Origin: JBBDMC01 sp963826055
GTDB taxonomy: Bacteria; Pseudomonadota; Alphaproteobacteria; Rhizobiales; Kaistiaceae
DNA: 64,000 nucleotides
Assembly: GCA_963826055.1 (NCBI GenBank)
Contig: CAWGVO010000017.1
Coordinates: forward strand, 333,564 to 397,563
Direction: 5' to 3'
A program made the translations under genes and the position numbers. The notes under the pieces were generated by a model. That model had not been told where the DNA came from and did not search any database. It was given only the letters and a program-made list of their open reading frames with translations. Shown one piece after another: positions 8,118 through 16,447 of the stretch (positions are counted from its first letter, which is position 1; every line of letters begins with the position of its first letter).

Positions 8118-9977
8118 TTACCCGTCTGGCTGCTGCAGTGAACGGGGGCTGCCGAAGCCGCGGCGAATGATCGTTGCCGCGACGAGCGCGAGTGCTGCGG
8201 GGACGGCGACGCGCGGGTCGACGGCCAGGACTGCGATCCCAGCCACGAGACGCGTGCCGCGCTGCCACAGCGGCAGCGCATGTGCCTCCCAGCCGCTGAT
8301 GGCGGTGACGAGCCCCCAGGTCGAGAGCGCGAACGCGGCGCATGCCCATACGACGCCGAACAGCGTTGCCTCCACGTCCACAAGCAGGATGTCGGTGTGG
8401 AAGCAGAAGATGAAGGGAATGATGAAGCCGGCCGCCGCCAGGCGGGCCGCGGCCCAGCCGGTCTCCATCGGTCCCGCCCCGGCGATCGGCGCCGCGGCGA
8501 AGGCCGACAGCGCCACCGGCGGCGTGATCGAGCTCATGACGCCGAAGTAGAGAATGAACAGGTGCGCCGCGATCGCTGGCACGCCCAGGCGCTGGATCGC
8601 CGGCCCGAGCACGATGGCGATAATCAGATAGGCTGCCCCGGTCGGCACGCCCATGCCCAGCACCAGGCTGGCAAGCATCACCATCACCAGCGCCATGGGG
8701 AGCGAGCTGCCGGAGAAGTGGAGCACCTTCTCGGCGAAGCTGAGGCCGATGCCGGTCATGTTCACCACGCCGATGACGAAGCCGATGGCGGCCACAACGA
8801 CCATCAGCGTGCATGATGCGCGGCCCGCCTCGTAGAGGGCCTCCCACCAGCGCTTCGGATTGCGGAACTCCGGGAAGAGGACCAGGCAGAGCGGAACCGA
8901 GGCCGTCAGCGCATAGGCCCCGGCATTCTGCGCGGTGCGGCCGGTTACCAGAACTGCGACGATGACCCCCAGGGGCACCCAGAAGGCGAACGACTGGATG
9001 TAGTCCTTCGTCGTCAGCGTCACCCGCTCCGATTCCGGCAGCGGCTGGATGCCCAGCCGCTTCGCCTCCACGTACACGATGGCGAAAAGCGAGCCGTAGT
9101 ACATGATCGCCGGAATGGTGGCGGCCACGATGATGTGGAGGTAGGAGATTCCGGTGACGTCGGACATGAGGAAAGCGACGGCGCCCATGACCGGCGGCAT
9201 GATCTGACCTCCGGTCGAGGCGGCCGCTTCGATGCCGCCGGCAAAGCGCGGTGAGAAGCCAACCTTCTTGATGACGGGGATCGTGAAAACGCCGGTCGAC
9301 ACGACGTTGGCGACCGCCGCCCCGGACATGGTGCCAAACGCGGCCGAGCCGAGGATTGCGGCGTGCGCGGGACCGCCGACGAAGCGGCCGGTGGCGGCGA
9401 ATGCCAATCGCAGCAGGACCGCGCCGGCGCCGGCGCTTTGCAGCACGGCGCCCAGCACGATGTAGACCAGCACGATGCGCCCGACGACCTCGACCGGGCG
9501 CCCAAAGACGCCATCCGACGAGTACCAGAGGTTCTCGGCGACCCGCGTCCAGTCTTCGCCCGCCACGAGCAGGATGTACGCAGCCGCCGCGACAACCACC
9601 AGCACGATCGGCGAACCAAAATAGGCCCACGCCATGTAAGCGGTCAGTGCAATCGCCACCCACGCGCAGATGTCCTGAAACCGCGTGATCGAGATCAGAA
9701 AGATCTCTTGCTGGAACATGAGGTCGATCCACTGCAGGATCAGCAGCGTGTAGACGACGAGCAGCACTCCATTGAGCAGAAGCAACGTGGTTGGTGTGCG
9801 CCGGTTGGCCGGTCGAAACGCGGCGAAGCCGAAGCCGGCCGCCATCAGCACCGTCAGGCCCGAGACCAGCACGTTGTCGAAAACGCCGAAGGCCGCGACG
9901 TAGATGGCGAAAATCGACATCGCGACGGCGATCAGCGTCGCGATGATGTCGTACGTCCCCGTCAACGCCTTATGCAT
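8118..9977 (-). CDS. TRAP transporter permease, fused 4TM/12TM (TAXI type)
   Basis: A 619-residue membrane protein combining the small (DctQ-like) and large (DctM-like) TRAP permease subunits. The N-terminal third has about four hydrophobic segments; the remainder has the DctM motifs GTMSGAAVANVVSTG, EAAASTGGQIMPPVMGA, LVLGMGVPTGAAYLI and GVMSSITPPVALSAFAAA. It uses an ion gradient to take up the solute bound by the TAXI protein. Start ATG 9977 (MHKALTGTYD) is preceded by a GGGAGG site at about 12 bases. The gene is divergent from an IclR regulator with a 97-base shared promoter region. Confidence 0.92.
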   Translation of the reverse strand: MHKALTGTYDIIATLIAVAMSIFAIYVAAFGVFDNVLVSGLTVLMAAGFGFAAFRPANRRTPTTLLLLNGVLLVVYTLLILQWIDLMFQQEIFLISITRFQDICAWVAIALTAYMAWAYFGSPIVLVVVAAAAYILLVAGEDWTRVAENLWYSSDGVFGRPVEVVGRIVLVYIVLGAVLQSAGAGAVLLRLAFAATGRFVGGPAHAAILGSAAFGTMSGAAVANVVSTGVFTIPVIKKVGFSPRFAGGIEAAASTGGQIMPPVMGAVAFLMSDVTGISYLHIIVAATIPAIMYYGSLFAIVYVEAKRLGIQPLPESERVTLTTKDYIQSFAFWVPLGVIVAVLVTGRTAQNAGAYALTASVPLCLVLFPEFRNPKRWWEALYEAGRASCTLMVVVAAIGFVIGVVNMTGIGLSFAEKVLHFSGSSLPMALVMVMLASLVLGMGVPTGAAYLIIAIVLGPAIQRLGVPAIAAHLFILYFGVMSSITPPVALSAFAAAPIAGAGPMETGWAAARLAAAGFIIPFIFCFHTDILLVDVEATLFGVVWACAAFALSTWGLVTAISGWEAHALPLWQRGTRLVAGIAVLAVDPRVAVPAALALVAATIIRRGFGSPRSLQQPDG

Positions 9978-10047
9978 GCGTTGGCTTTTCCTCCCGGCCC
10001 ACACTTTCGGGTGTTCCCGGGCAGGGCTCAACAGAGCCTTGCGAAAC

Positions 10048-10064
10048 GTGCCGCCAGGCGGCAC
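10048..10064. promoter_or_regulatory. 17-bp perfect palindrome, candidate IclR operator
   Basis: GTGCCGCC-A-GGCGGCAC lies in the 97-base gap between the divergent TRAP permease and iclR genes, ending ten bases before the iclR ATG. IclR-family regulators bind palindromes in exactly such shared regions and often autoregulate. A second, weaker inverted repeat (GGCTC-AACA-GAGCC, 10025-10038) and a repeated CACACTTT lie alongside. Binding is inferred, not shown. Confidence 0.55.
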
Positions 10065-10074
10065 ACTTTGCGGG

Positions 10075-10971
10075 ATGGGGACTGATCTGAAAAACAAATC
10101 GCTGGATCGCGGGATCACGATCATCGAGCTGCTGGCGCAGCAGGGAGACTGCAGTCTCGCCGAACTGCACCGGCACAGCGGTATCTCGAAAGCCTCCATC
10201 CGGCGGCTTCTGGCCACACTGGTCGAGCGGCGTCTGGTTCGCCGATCGCTGGCTGACGGGCGCTACCGCGGTATGGTCACGCTGCCGGTTTCGGCCGGCC
10301 AGAAGATGTCCAGCCAGCACGCATGGGTCGTCGATGTGGCGATCCCATTCGTCGCCGAACTAACCCGCGTCGTCGAGTGGCCCTCGGACGTCCACCTTAT
10401 CGCCGGCGAGCGGATGCGGGTCCTCGACTCCACTCGTCCCCTCAGCCCCTTTCACCTCTACCGCGGGCTTGTGAACCACGAGGTCAACATCTTCGGTTCG
10501 GCCGCCGGAATGTGTTGCATCGCCGAAATGGGCAACGAGGCCTTTCGCCGGATCGCGGCCCACACCAAGGGCGATGGCCGGTGGGGCCTTGAACGCTACC
10601 GCATGTCGAACGCCGAGTACCTTCCGCATCTGGAGGCCACCCGCCGGCGCGGCTACGGCGTGCGGATCACATCCGTCGCGGTCGAGAAGCGGCTTGACGA
10701 TGGTCTGGCGGCGATCGCGTGCCCGATCTATGCGGGCCGCGAACTGATGGGGGCGGTCTCCCTGCTGTGGCCGAAAGGCTATCTGGATACGGAGAGCTTT
10801 GCCCACCGTTACCTGGTACAGCTAAAGGACACCACTCGGGAAATCACGCTCGCGCTCTCGGACCGCGCCCCGAAAACGCACTCAGCCCGCGTGAGATCTG
10901 GAGCGGACGCTCAACGGGATGGAATTCGCCGACCCGCGGTGTTCCTGTCGGCGTTAGACGACGTCCACTAA
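10075..10971 (+). CDS. IclR-family transcriptional regulator
   Basis: A 298-residue regulator. The N-terminal winged helix (about residues 8-70) reads SLDRGITIIELLAQQGDCSLAELHRHSGISKASIRRLLATL, typical of IclR. The C-terminal effector domain includes HEVNIFGSAAGMCCIAEM and a late LAAIACPIYAGRELMGAVSLLWP strand. The start ATG 10075 is chosen because the longer upstream frame would run through the shared promoter. The divergent position next to the TRAP transporter suggests it controls uptake in response to the imported acid or a breakdown product. About 30 C-terminal residues beyond the domain are low complexity. Confidence 0.9.
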   Translation: MGTDLKNKSLDRGITIIELLAQQGDCSLAELHRHSGISKASIRRLLATLVERRLVRRSLADGRYRGMVTLPVSAGQKMSSQHAWVVDVAIPFVAELTRVVEWPSDVHLIAGERMRVLDSTRPLSPFHLYRGLVNHEVNIFGSAAGMCCIAEMGNEAFRRIAAHTKGDGRWGLERYRMSNAEYLPHLEATRRRGYGVRITSVAVEKRLDDGLAAIACPIYAGRELMGAVSLLWPKGYLDTESFAHRYLVQLKDTTREITLALSDRAPKTHSARVRSGADAQRDGIRRPAVFLSALDDVH

Positions 10972-11272
10972 GACCCGCCGACCAAGGCGCGACGCTGGAC
11001 AAGCCTGCCTGAGTGCGTATCGGTGTGACCAATTCAGGCGTCGTGCCTAGAATCCGTTGCCTGACGCCGATCATCAAGCTGACTTTTTTCAAATTTTGAC
11101 ACCTGCGCTCGAAGTTGCTGGCGCGCGGTTTCCGCAGTTTGGGGGAGCCCTGGACGGACGAAGGGACATTCAGATGACGAAATGGCCAGAGTATGGTCCG
11201 TTGACCACACCAAGTTCGATCATGCGATAGGGCAGAGCCGCGCGGGCAACCGTGCGACGCACCACTTTTGCA
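10972..11272. other. Non-coding gap between convergent genes
   Basis: About 300 bases between the ends of iclR (+) and the DMT exporter gene (-). I see no convincing gene, RNA or strong terminator hairpin in it; a short T run occurs near 11085. Confidence 0.5.
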
Positions 11273-12187
11273 TCAGGCCTGAGGACGTGCGGCCCGGGGC
11301 CTGCGGTAGCTGCCCAGGTACGTTCCGCCAAGCAGGAGCGCAATGCCGACCACGTGGAACGGGTGAATTGTCTCGCCAAGAAATGCGATTGCCAGTGCTA
11401 CACCGAAAGCCGGGATCAAATAGGAGACGACGCCGGCCCTGTTGGCGCCAAGGAGGTCTACCACTCGGTTGTAGGCGAGGTAGGCCATGACGGAAGCGAA
11501 GATGGCGAGGTAGGCGACGCTCCACAGGGTCGTTTGCGTCAGTGGTACCGCTTCAACGAAACGTGCCTCCCAGAGATAAAACGGAAGCAATGCCGTCACA
11601 CCGATTGCGGTGGCAATGGCCAGGAAGCTCGCCGAATGCATGTCGGGCGGCCGCTTGTGCAGAAAGACCGTGTAGATGGCCCATGATACCGTGGCGGCGA
11701 GGATCCAAAGGTCGCCAACGTTCAGTTCGAGATTGAGGGCTGCCTCGATGTCACCGCGAAACAGAAGGACACCTGTGCCAAGGACGCCCAGGGCCAAGCC
11801 GAGTGCCTGTGTCCTCGATACCGGTTCGTGAAAGAACACCAGCGACATGAGGACAATGATGGCGGGCCGCACGGTGTTGATGAGAACCATGTTGATCGCG
11901 GTTGTGTGATTGAGCCCGATGTAGATGAAGGCGTTGTAGGTGCTGATGCTCAGCACCGACAGCGCGACTATCGTTGGCCAGTGCCGGATCGCGACCCTGA
12001 TGTCGCGATGAAGATGCGGCCATGCGAGGGCCGCGAAAATCGGCAACGCGACGACGAAACGCCAGAATGCGAGGCCGATTGGCGGCACCTCATCGTGAAC
12101 CCCGCGTCCAATAGTGGAATTGGCGGACCACAGGGCCGCTGTGACAACCATCAGCACGTAGCCGTTGTCGAGGAATTTCAGCCGCAT
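11273..12187 (-). CDS. DMT-superfamily (EamA) transporter
   Basis: About 304 residues with ten hydrophobic segments in two EamA repeats of five. Motifs include LWSANSTIGRG and GLAFWRFVVALPIF in the first repeat and SWAIYTVFLHKRP, SVMAYLAYNRVVDLLGANRAGVVSYLIPAFGV in the second. Such proteins usually export amino acids or other metabolites across the inner membrane. The start is taken as ATG 12187 (MRLKFLDNGYVL); an upstream start at 12256 would add a non-hydrophobic 23-residue lead. It does not share an operon with its neighbours and its substrate cannot be guessed. Confidence 0.85.
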   Translation of the reverse strand: MRLKFLDNGYVLMVVTAALWSANSTIGRGVHDEVPPIGLAFWRFVVALPIFAALAWPHLHRDIRVAIRHWPTIVALSVLSISTYNAFIYIGLNHTTAINMVLINTVRPAIIVLMSLVFFHEPVSRTQALGLALGVLGTGVLLFRGDIEAALNLELNVGDLWILAATVSWAIYTVFLHKRPPDMHSASFLAIATAIGVTALLPFYLWEARFVEAVPLTQTTLWSVAYLAIFASVMAYLAYNRVVDLLGANRAGVVSYLIPAFGVALAIAFLGETIHPFHVVGIALLLGGTYLGSYRRPRAARPQA

Positions 12188-12501
12188 TGGCCACCGCGCC
12201 CAGCCATGAAGGCCAATTGCGCCATTGTTTCGTGGTTTGAAGTCGAGGACGACCACTTTGGTCAGGTTGTCTGGCTACCCCTTCGTCGTGTCCGCATCAA
12301 CCGTACTTTGTCGAAGGGGGACAAATGCACGCGCTCGCGGGGTCGTGTGCTGCGGCGCGGCGTGGCGGGACGACGATTTTTTTCCTCCAGAAAAATTGAA
12401 TTTGGGGTTCATTGCTTTTCATTTGATGTGCATGACTCGCGTCTCTAACGTAACGTTAGCAGCGTCGACTTGGTACGTGGGGCGCGGTCAGTCGGAGGGA
12501 C
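12188..12501. promoter_or_regulatory. Divergent intergenic region upstream of tctC
   Basis: About 310 bases between the DMT transporter start and the tct operon start, with lower GC than the flanks around 12370-12470. It holds a perfect palindrome at 12445-12459 (listed separately). No gene is supported here. Confidence 0.5.
12445..12459. promoter_or_regulatory. 15-bp perfect palindrome upstream of the tct operon
   Basis: CTAACGT-A-ACGTTAG lies 43-57 bases before the tctC start, the distance expected for an operator overlapping a promoter. No regulator gene is adjacent on this side; the nearest are IclR (10 kb) and LysR (24 kb). Confidence 0.5.
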
Positions 12502-13512
12502 ATGATGCATTGCACAAGTCGCAGTAAAGTACACGCTCTAGTGACAGGGTTTGGCATGCTGGCAATGGTGGCGACCGGCGTCGCGATCGCGCCCAGTGCC
12601 GATGCGCAGGAATTTCCCGTCCAGGGCAGGCCCATCACGATGTTAGTTGGGCTGGGCGCCGGCGGCGGTACCGATCTCATCGCCCGGCTGGTTGCAGACG
12701 GCATGCAGAAGCAACTTGGCACCCCAGTTCAGGTGGTCAACAAGCCAGGGGCTGCGCATCAGGTCGCGATGACCGAACTCGTCCGTTCAAAGCCTGACGG
12801 CTACACCATCGGCGTGATCACCTTCATGACGATGCTAGTGACGTACCTCGACAAGTCACGCGGTGCGATTTACGACCGGAGCAGCTTTCAGCCGATCGCC
12901 AACGTCGATCGAGAGAATAACGTTCTAGTGGTCAATTCAAAGAGCCCGTACAAAACTATTGACGATCTTGTGGCGGCGGGGAAGGCAAATCCGCAGAAAG
13001 TCATCGCGGCCACCAGCGGCATCAATACCAATACCCATTTGTCGGCGCTGATGCTCGAGCAGGTGAGTGGCGCCAAGTTCGCGTACGTGCACTTTGCCAG
13101 CGCCGCAGAAGCGCTTGCCGCGGTGCTCGGCGGCAACGCCGACTTTTTTGTTTCGAGCCCGGCGGCGGCCCGGCAGCATCTGGACGCCGGAACGCTTGTC
13201 GGCCTCGGGATCGCCGACTCGGTTCGCAACCAGTTCCTTCCCGACATGCCGACGTTGAGTGAGCTTGGCTACGACGTTGTGGTGCCTTTTACCAACGGAC
13301 TGGCAGGGCCGGCCGGCATGCCGCCGGAGGTGGTCGCCAAGCTTGAAGCGGCGGTCCGCGACACCATGGCGACGCCGGAATTCAAGGAAAAGATGGCGCA
13401 GATGTATTTCGTGCCCGAATATGAGGGCGTGGAAGAGTTCGGCGCGACCTGGGCCGACCTGGAGAAGCGCGTCGAGCCGCTGCTCAAGCTCGCCGCCGAG
13501 GGAGCGAAGTGA
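12502..13512 (+). CDS. Tripartite tricarboxylate transporter binding protein (Bug/TctC family)
   Basis: A 336-residue secreted protein with a signal peptide ending near SADA-QEFP. Bug-family features are RPITMLVGLGAGGGTDLIARL, VVNKPGAAHQVAMTELVRSKPDGYTIG, and VVPFTNGLAGPAGMPPEVV near the C-terminus. It captures a carboxylated solute in the periplasm for TctAB. Two ATG codons stand in tandem at 12502 and 12505; the GGAGGG site at 12494-12499 suits the second better. The stop overlaps the next gene (GTGA), so tctC, tctB and tctA form one operon, with the SDR and MmgE/PrpD genes following. Confidence 0.9.
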   Translation: MMHCTSRSKVHALVTGFGMLAMVATGVAIAPSADAQEFPVQGRPITMLVGLGAGGGTDLIARLVADGMQKQLGTPVQVVNKPGAAHQVAMTELVRSKPDGYTIGVITFMTMLVTYLDKSRGAIYDRSSFQPIANVDRENNVLVVNSKSPYKTIDDLVAAGKANPQKVIAATSGINTNTHLSALMLEQVSGAKFAYVHFASAAEALAAVLGGNADFFVSSPAAARQHLDAGTLVGLGIADSVRNQFLPDMPTLSELGYDVVVPFTNGLAGPAGMPPEVVAKLEAAVRDTMATPEFKEKMAQMYFVPEYEGVEEFGATWADLEKRVEPLLKLAAEGAK

Positions 13513-14012
13513 CGTCACAGGAAGTGATGCGGTCGCGGTGGGATGCGGCAAACAAGCCCTACCTCGCGGCCGCGGTCATTTTTCTGATCGTGGCCTGTGT
13601 GGTGATGGCGATGTCCAGCCGGCTCGCCATCAACACCCGTTTGGGGCCCGGACCCGGCTTTCTGCCGATGGGCTCGGCGATATTGTTGGCCTTCGTTTCG
13701 CTTCTGATGATCTACGAAGCCGTATCGGGTGAACGTCCGCCGACCGCGACCCTGGCAGAGTCGCCAGCGTCGCGGGCAGCCCGGCTCCAGATGATTGGCG
13801 TCCTGGCTCTCCTGATCGTCGCCTCGTTGGCTATGGAATGGCTTGGCTTCCGACTGACGATGCTGGGGTTCTACCTGCTGGCTATGCTCGGGCTCGGGGA
13901 GCGCAGTCCGATCATCATCGCCTTGGTTGCCGTCGTGGGCAGCTTCGGCGTCTATCATGTCATGGCGGTGTGGCTGCAGGTGCCGTTGCCCGTCGGTTTT
14001 CTCGGCATCTAG
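13509..14012 (+). CDS. tctB: Tripartite tricarboxylate transporter small membrane subunit TctB
   Basis: A 167-residue protein with four hydrophobic segments. The family motif GPGPGFLPMGSAILL follows the first segment. The GTG start overlaps the tctC stop by four bases. TctB partners TctA in secondary, cation-coupled uptake. The C-terminal segment GVYHVMAVWLQVPLPVGFLGI is the typical end of the family. Confidence 0.88.
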   Translation: MTSQEVMRSRWDAANKPYLAAAVIFLIVACVVMAMSSRLAINTRLGPGPGFLPMGSAILLAFVSLLMIYEAVSGERPPTATLAESPASRAARLQMIGVLALLIVASLAMEWLGFRLTMLGFYLLAMLGLGERSPIIIALVAVVGSFGVYHVMAVWLQVPLPVGFLGI

Positions 14013-14084
14013 ACAATGGCGCAACGCCCCGGTCGGGTATCCGCACTGTTCTGGCGCCGTCGGCGCTCGTCGCGGTAGGCTGCG

Positions 14085-15590
14085 GTGGAAGGTCTGCGGC
14101 TCCTCGGCGAAGGTTTTGTAAGCGCGCTTCAACTGCACTACCTCATATACGCGACCGTCGGCTGTTTTGTTGGGACGCTGGTCGGTGTGCTTCCGGGTTT
14201 CGGGCCCTCGGCGGCGATCGCTGTGCTGATTCCGGTCACGCTCAGGCTGGATCCCACCGGCAGCATCATCATGCTGGCGGCGATTTACTACGGCGCGATG
14301 TACGGTGGCACGATCACCTCCGTACTCCTGCGCATCCCTGGCGAGGCGGCATCTGTCGTAACCACCTTTGACGGATACGAAATGGCGCGGCGCGGCCGCG
14401 GCGGGGCGGCGCTGGCGATCTCGGCGATCGGGTCTTTCGTGGCCGGTGTGTCGACTACGTTCGTGATCGCATTTGTGGCGCCAACGGTGGCGGCGGTTGC
14501 GCTGAAGTTTGGACCACCGGAATTTTTCGGACTGACGGTGGTCGGCCTGTCGCTGGTGGTGGGACTATCGGGACGCTCACTCAAGCGCGCTGTTGCCTCG
14601 GCGCTGCTCGGTCTCCTGGTCTCCATGATCGGAATAGACCCGATGGTGGGAGCGCCCCGGTTTACCTTCGGGTTGGTACCGCTCCTCGACGGCATAAGCA
14701 TCGTGCCCGTGGCAATGGGCCTCTTCGGCATCAGCGAGATACTCTTGAATATCGAGAGCCCGGGCCGGCAGTTGATGGAAGCGCCGATGCGGTCGCTGCG
14801 CCCGTCCGCCAAGGATTTGCGCGTGTCGGCGTGGCCGATCGCGCGCGGCACCGTTGTGGGATTCCTGCTCGGGCTCATTCCGGGCGTTTCCGCGATGGTG
14901 GCGACGATGTTCTCCTACACATTGGAAAAGAAAATATCGAAGACACCGGAGGCTTTCGGTACCGGAATGATCGAAGGCGTGGCCGGTCCCGAGTCGGCCA
15001 ACAACTCCTATGCTCAGGGAACCATGATCCCGCTGCTCACGTTGGGCATCCCGACCTCGCCGACTATGGCGGTCTTCATGGGCGCGCTGATCATCAATGG
15101 CATTGCGCCGGGGCCGTTGCTCTTCCAGCAGCAGCCGGTCGCGGTGTGGACGCTGATCGCCAGCCTCGTCATCGGCAACGGCATCCTGCTGATCCTGAAC
15201 CTGCCGCTTATCCCGATCTGGGTGTCGATCTTAAGAATCCGATATGCGGTCCTGACGGCGCTTATCCTCGGGTTTGCGGTGATAGGGGCCTATTCACTGA
15301 GAAACAGCACGTTCGATGTCGTCCTGATGGGGGCATTTGGGGTCGTCGGCTACCTTCTCCACAAAGTGGAAATTCCGCTCGCGCCAATGGTGCTGACGTT
15401 TGTCCTCGGTCCGTTGATGGAGCGTGCCCTGCGGCAATCGCTATCCATGTCCGCCGGGTCCTTTGACATATTCGTCTATCGGCCGGCCGCACTGATCTTC
15501 CTGCTGGCTGCGGCGGCCATACTTGTCGTGTCGGCCTTCCAGTTCGCTGGCGCTCGCAGGGTGCGCAGTCAGTACGTCGATGATGCATAG
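14085..15590 (+). CDS. tctA: Tripartite tricarboxylate transporter large membrane subunit TctA
   Basis: A 501-residue membrane protein with about eleven hydrophobic segments and two TctA signature motifs: GVLPGFGPSAAIAVLIPVT near residue 35 and GLIPGVSAMVATMFSYTLEK near residue 265, each followed by family sequence such as IYYGAMYGGTITSVLLRIPGE and GVAGPESANNSYAQGTMIPLLTLGIP. The start is a GTG at 14085; 72 bases separate it from tctB. It forms the translocation path. Substrate class: citrate-like, terephthalate-like or other carboxylates, not decided here. Confidence 0.92.
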   Translation: MEGLRLLGEGFVSALQLHYLIYATVGCFVGTLVGVLPGFGPSAAIAVLIPVTLRLDPTGSIIMLAAIYYGAMYGGTITSVLLRIPGEAASVVTTFDGYEMARRGRGGAALAISAIGSFVAGVSTTFVIAFVAPTVAAVALKFGPPEFFGLTVVGLSLVVGLSGRSLKRAVASALLGLLVSMIGIDPMVGAPRFTFGLVPLLDGISIVPVAMGLFGISEILLNIESPGRQLMEAPMRSLRPSAKDLRVSAWPIARGTVVGFLLGLIPGVSAMVATMFSYTLEKKISKTPEAFGTGMIEGVAGPESANNSYAQGTMIPLLTLGIPTSPTMAVFMGALIINGIAPGPLLFQQQPVAVWTLIASLVIGNGILLILNLPLIPIWVSILRIRYAVLTALILGFAVIGAYSLRNSTFDVVLMGAFGVVGYLLHKVEIPLAPMVLTFVLGPLMERALRQSLSMSAGSFDIFVYRPAALIFLLAAAAILVVSAFQFAGARRVRSQYVDDA

Positions 15591-15655
15591 TCGCGGCCGA
15601 CGCGCCGCATGCTGCTCGTGAAGTTTGGCGTGACAACGTCCCCTGGAGCCTGACG

Positions 15656-16447
15656 ATGGATTTTGGACTTGGTGGGAAATGTGCATTGGTCGCTGGCTCG
15701 TCGGTTGGCATTGGCAAGGCGATTGCCGAGGGTTACGCGTACGAAGGCATGACAGTGTGCGTCAACGGCCGGCACGCGGACTCCGTCGAAGCCGCCCGTG
15801 CGGGAATCGAGAGCAAAACCGGGGCGACGGTGATCGGGGTGGTGGCCGACGTGTCGACGGCGCAGGGTGCCGCCGCCCTCATCGAGCAGGCCGCGGCCCG
15901 CATGGGTGGCATCGACGTATTGGTGACCAATGCCGGCGGGCCGGTTGCCGGCGGCTTCTTCGACCTGAGCGACGACGACTGGGAGAGCGCTTTTCAGACA
16001 AACCTGATGAGCACGGTTCGTATGATCCGCGCCGCGGTGCCGTACCTCCGAAAGAGCAGCCAGGGTCGGATCATCAATCTGCAATCGGTGGGCGCCAAGC
16101 AACCGGTGCCCTTCGTCACGCTCACCAATTGTATCCGGGCGGGGGTTTTTGGCCTCAACAAGGAGCTTGCCGACACGCTTGGCAAGGATGGCATCACCGT
16201 CAACACGATCCTGTCCGGTCCAGTGCCGACCGAGCGCCTCGACTACCTGTTGAGCTACAGAGCCGAGAAGCTCGGCATTCCGATTGAAGAGATCAAGAGA
16301 CGTGCCCTGGAGGCGGTGCCGCTCGGGCGGTTCGGCACCGCGGACGACATTGCGTCGATTTTCATGTTCCTTGCCTCGCGTCAGGCCGCCTGGATCAGCG
16401 GTACCGTCACCCAGATCGATGGAGGACGCACGCGTGCCGCCCTCTAG
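15656..16447 (+). CDS. Short-chain dehydrogenase/reductase family protein with atypical active site
   Basis: A 263-residue Rossmann protein with AGSSVGIGKAIA for NAD(P) binding, NAGG after strand 4 and the C-terminal GTVTQIDGGRT. At the place of the usual YxxxK catalytic pair the sequence is LTNCIRAGVFGL, so tyrosine and lysine are replaced (T and R). A subgroup of BKR-like SDR proteins with SN..R at this place is known, so this is a subfamily trait rather than a local mutation. Whether it is an active oxidoreductase is uncertain. It follows tctA by 65 bases and overlaps the next gene, which suggests that it acts on the imported acid. Confidence 0.85.
   Translation: MDFGLGGKCALVAGSSVGIGKAIAEGYAYEGMTVCVNGRHADSVEAARAGIESKTGATVIGVVADVSTAQGAAALIEQAAARMGGIDVLVTNAGGPVAGGFFDLSDDDWESAFQTNLMSTVRMIRAAVPYLRKSSQGRIINLQSVGAKQPVPFVTLTNCIRAGVFGLNKELADTLGKDGITVNTILSGPVPTERLDYLLSYRAEKLGIPIEEIKRRALEAVPLGRFGTADDIASIFMFLASRQAAWISGTVTQIDGGRTRAAL

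Noticed and set aside
9904..10074. 57-residue N-terminal extension of the IclR reading frame
   Set aside because: It covers the divergent promoter and the first codons of the TRAP permease; the HTH begins right after ATG 10075.
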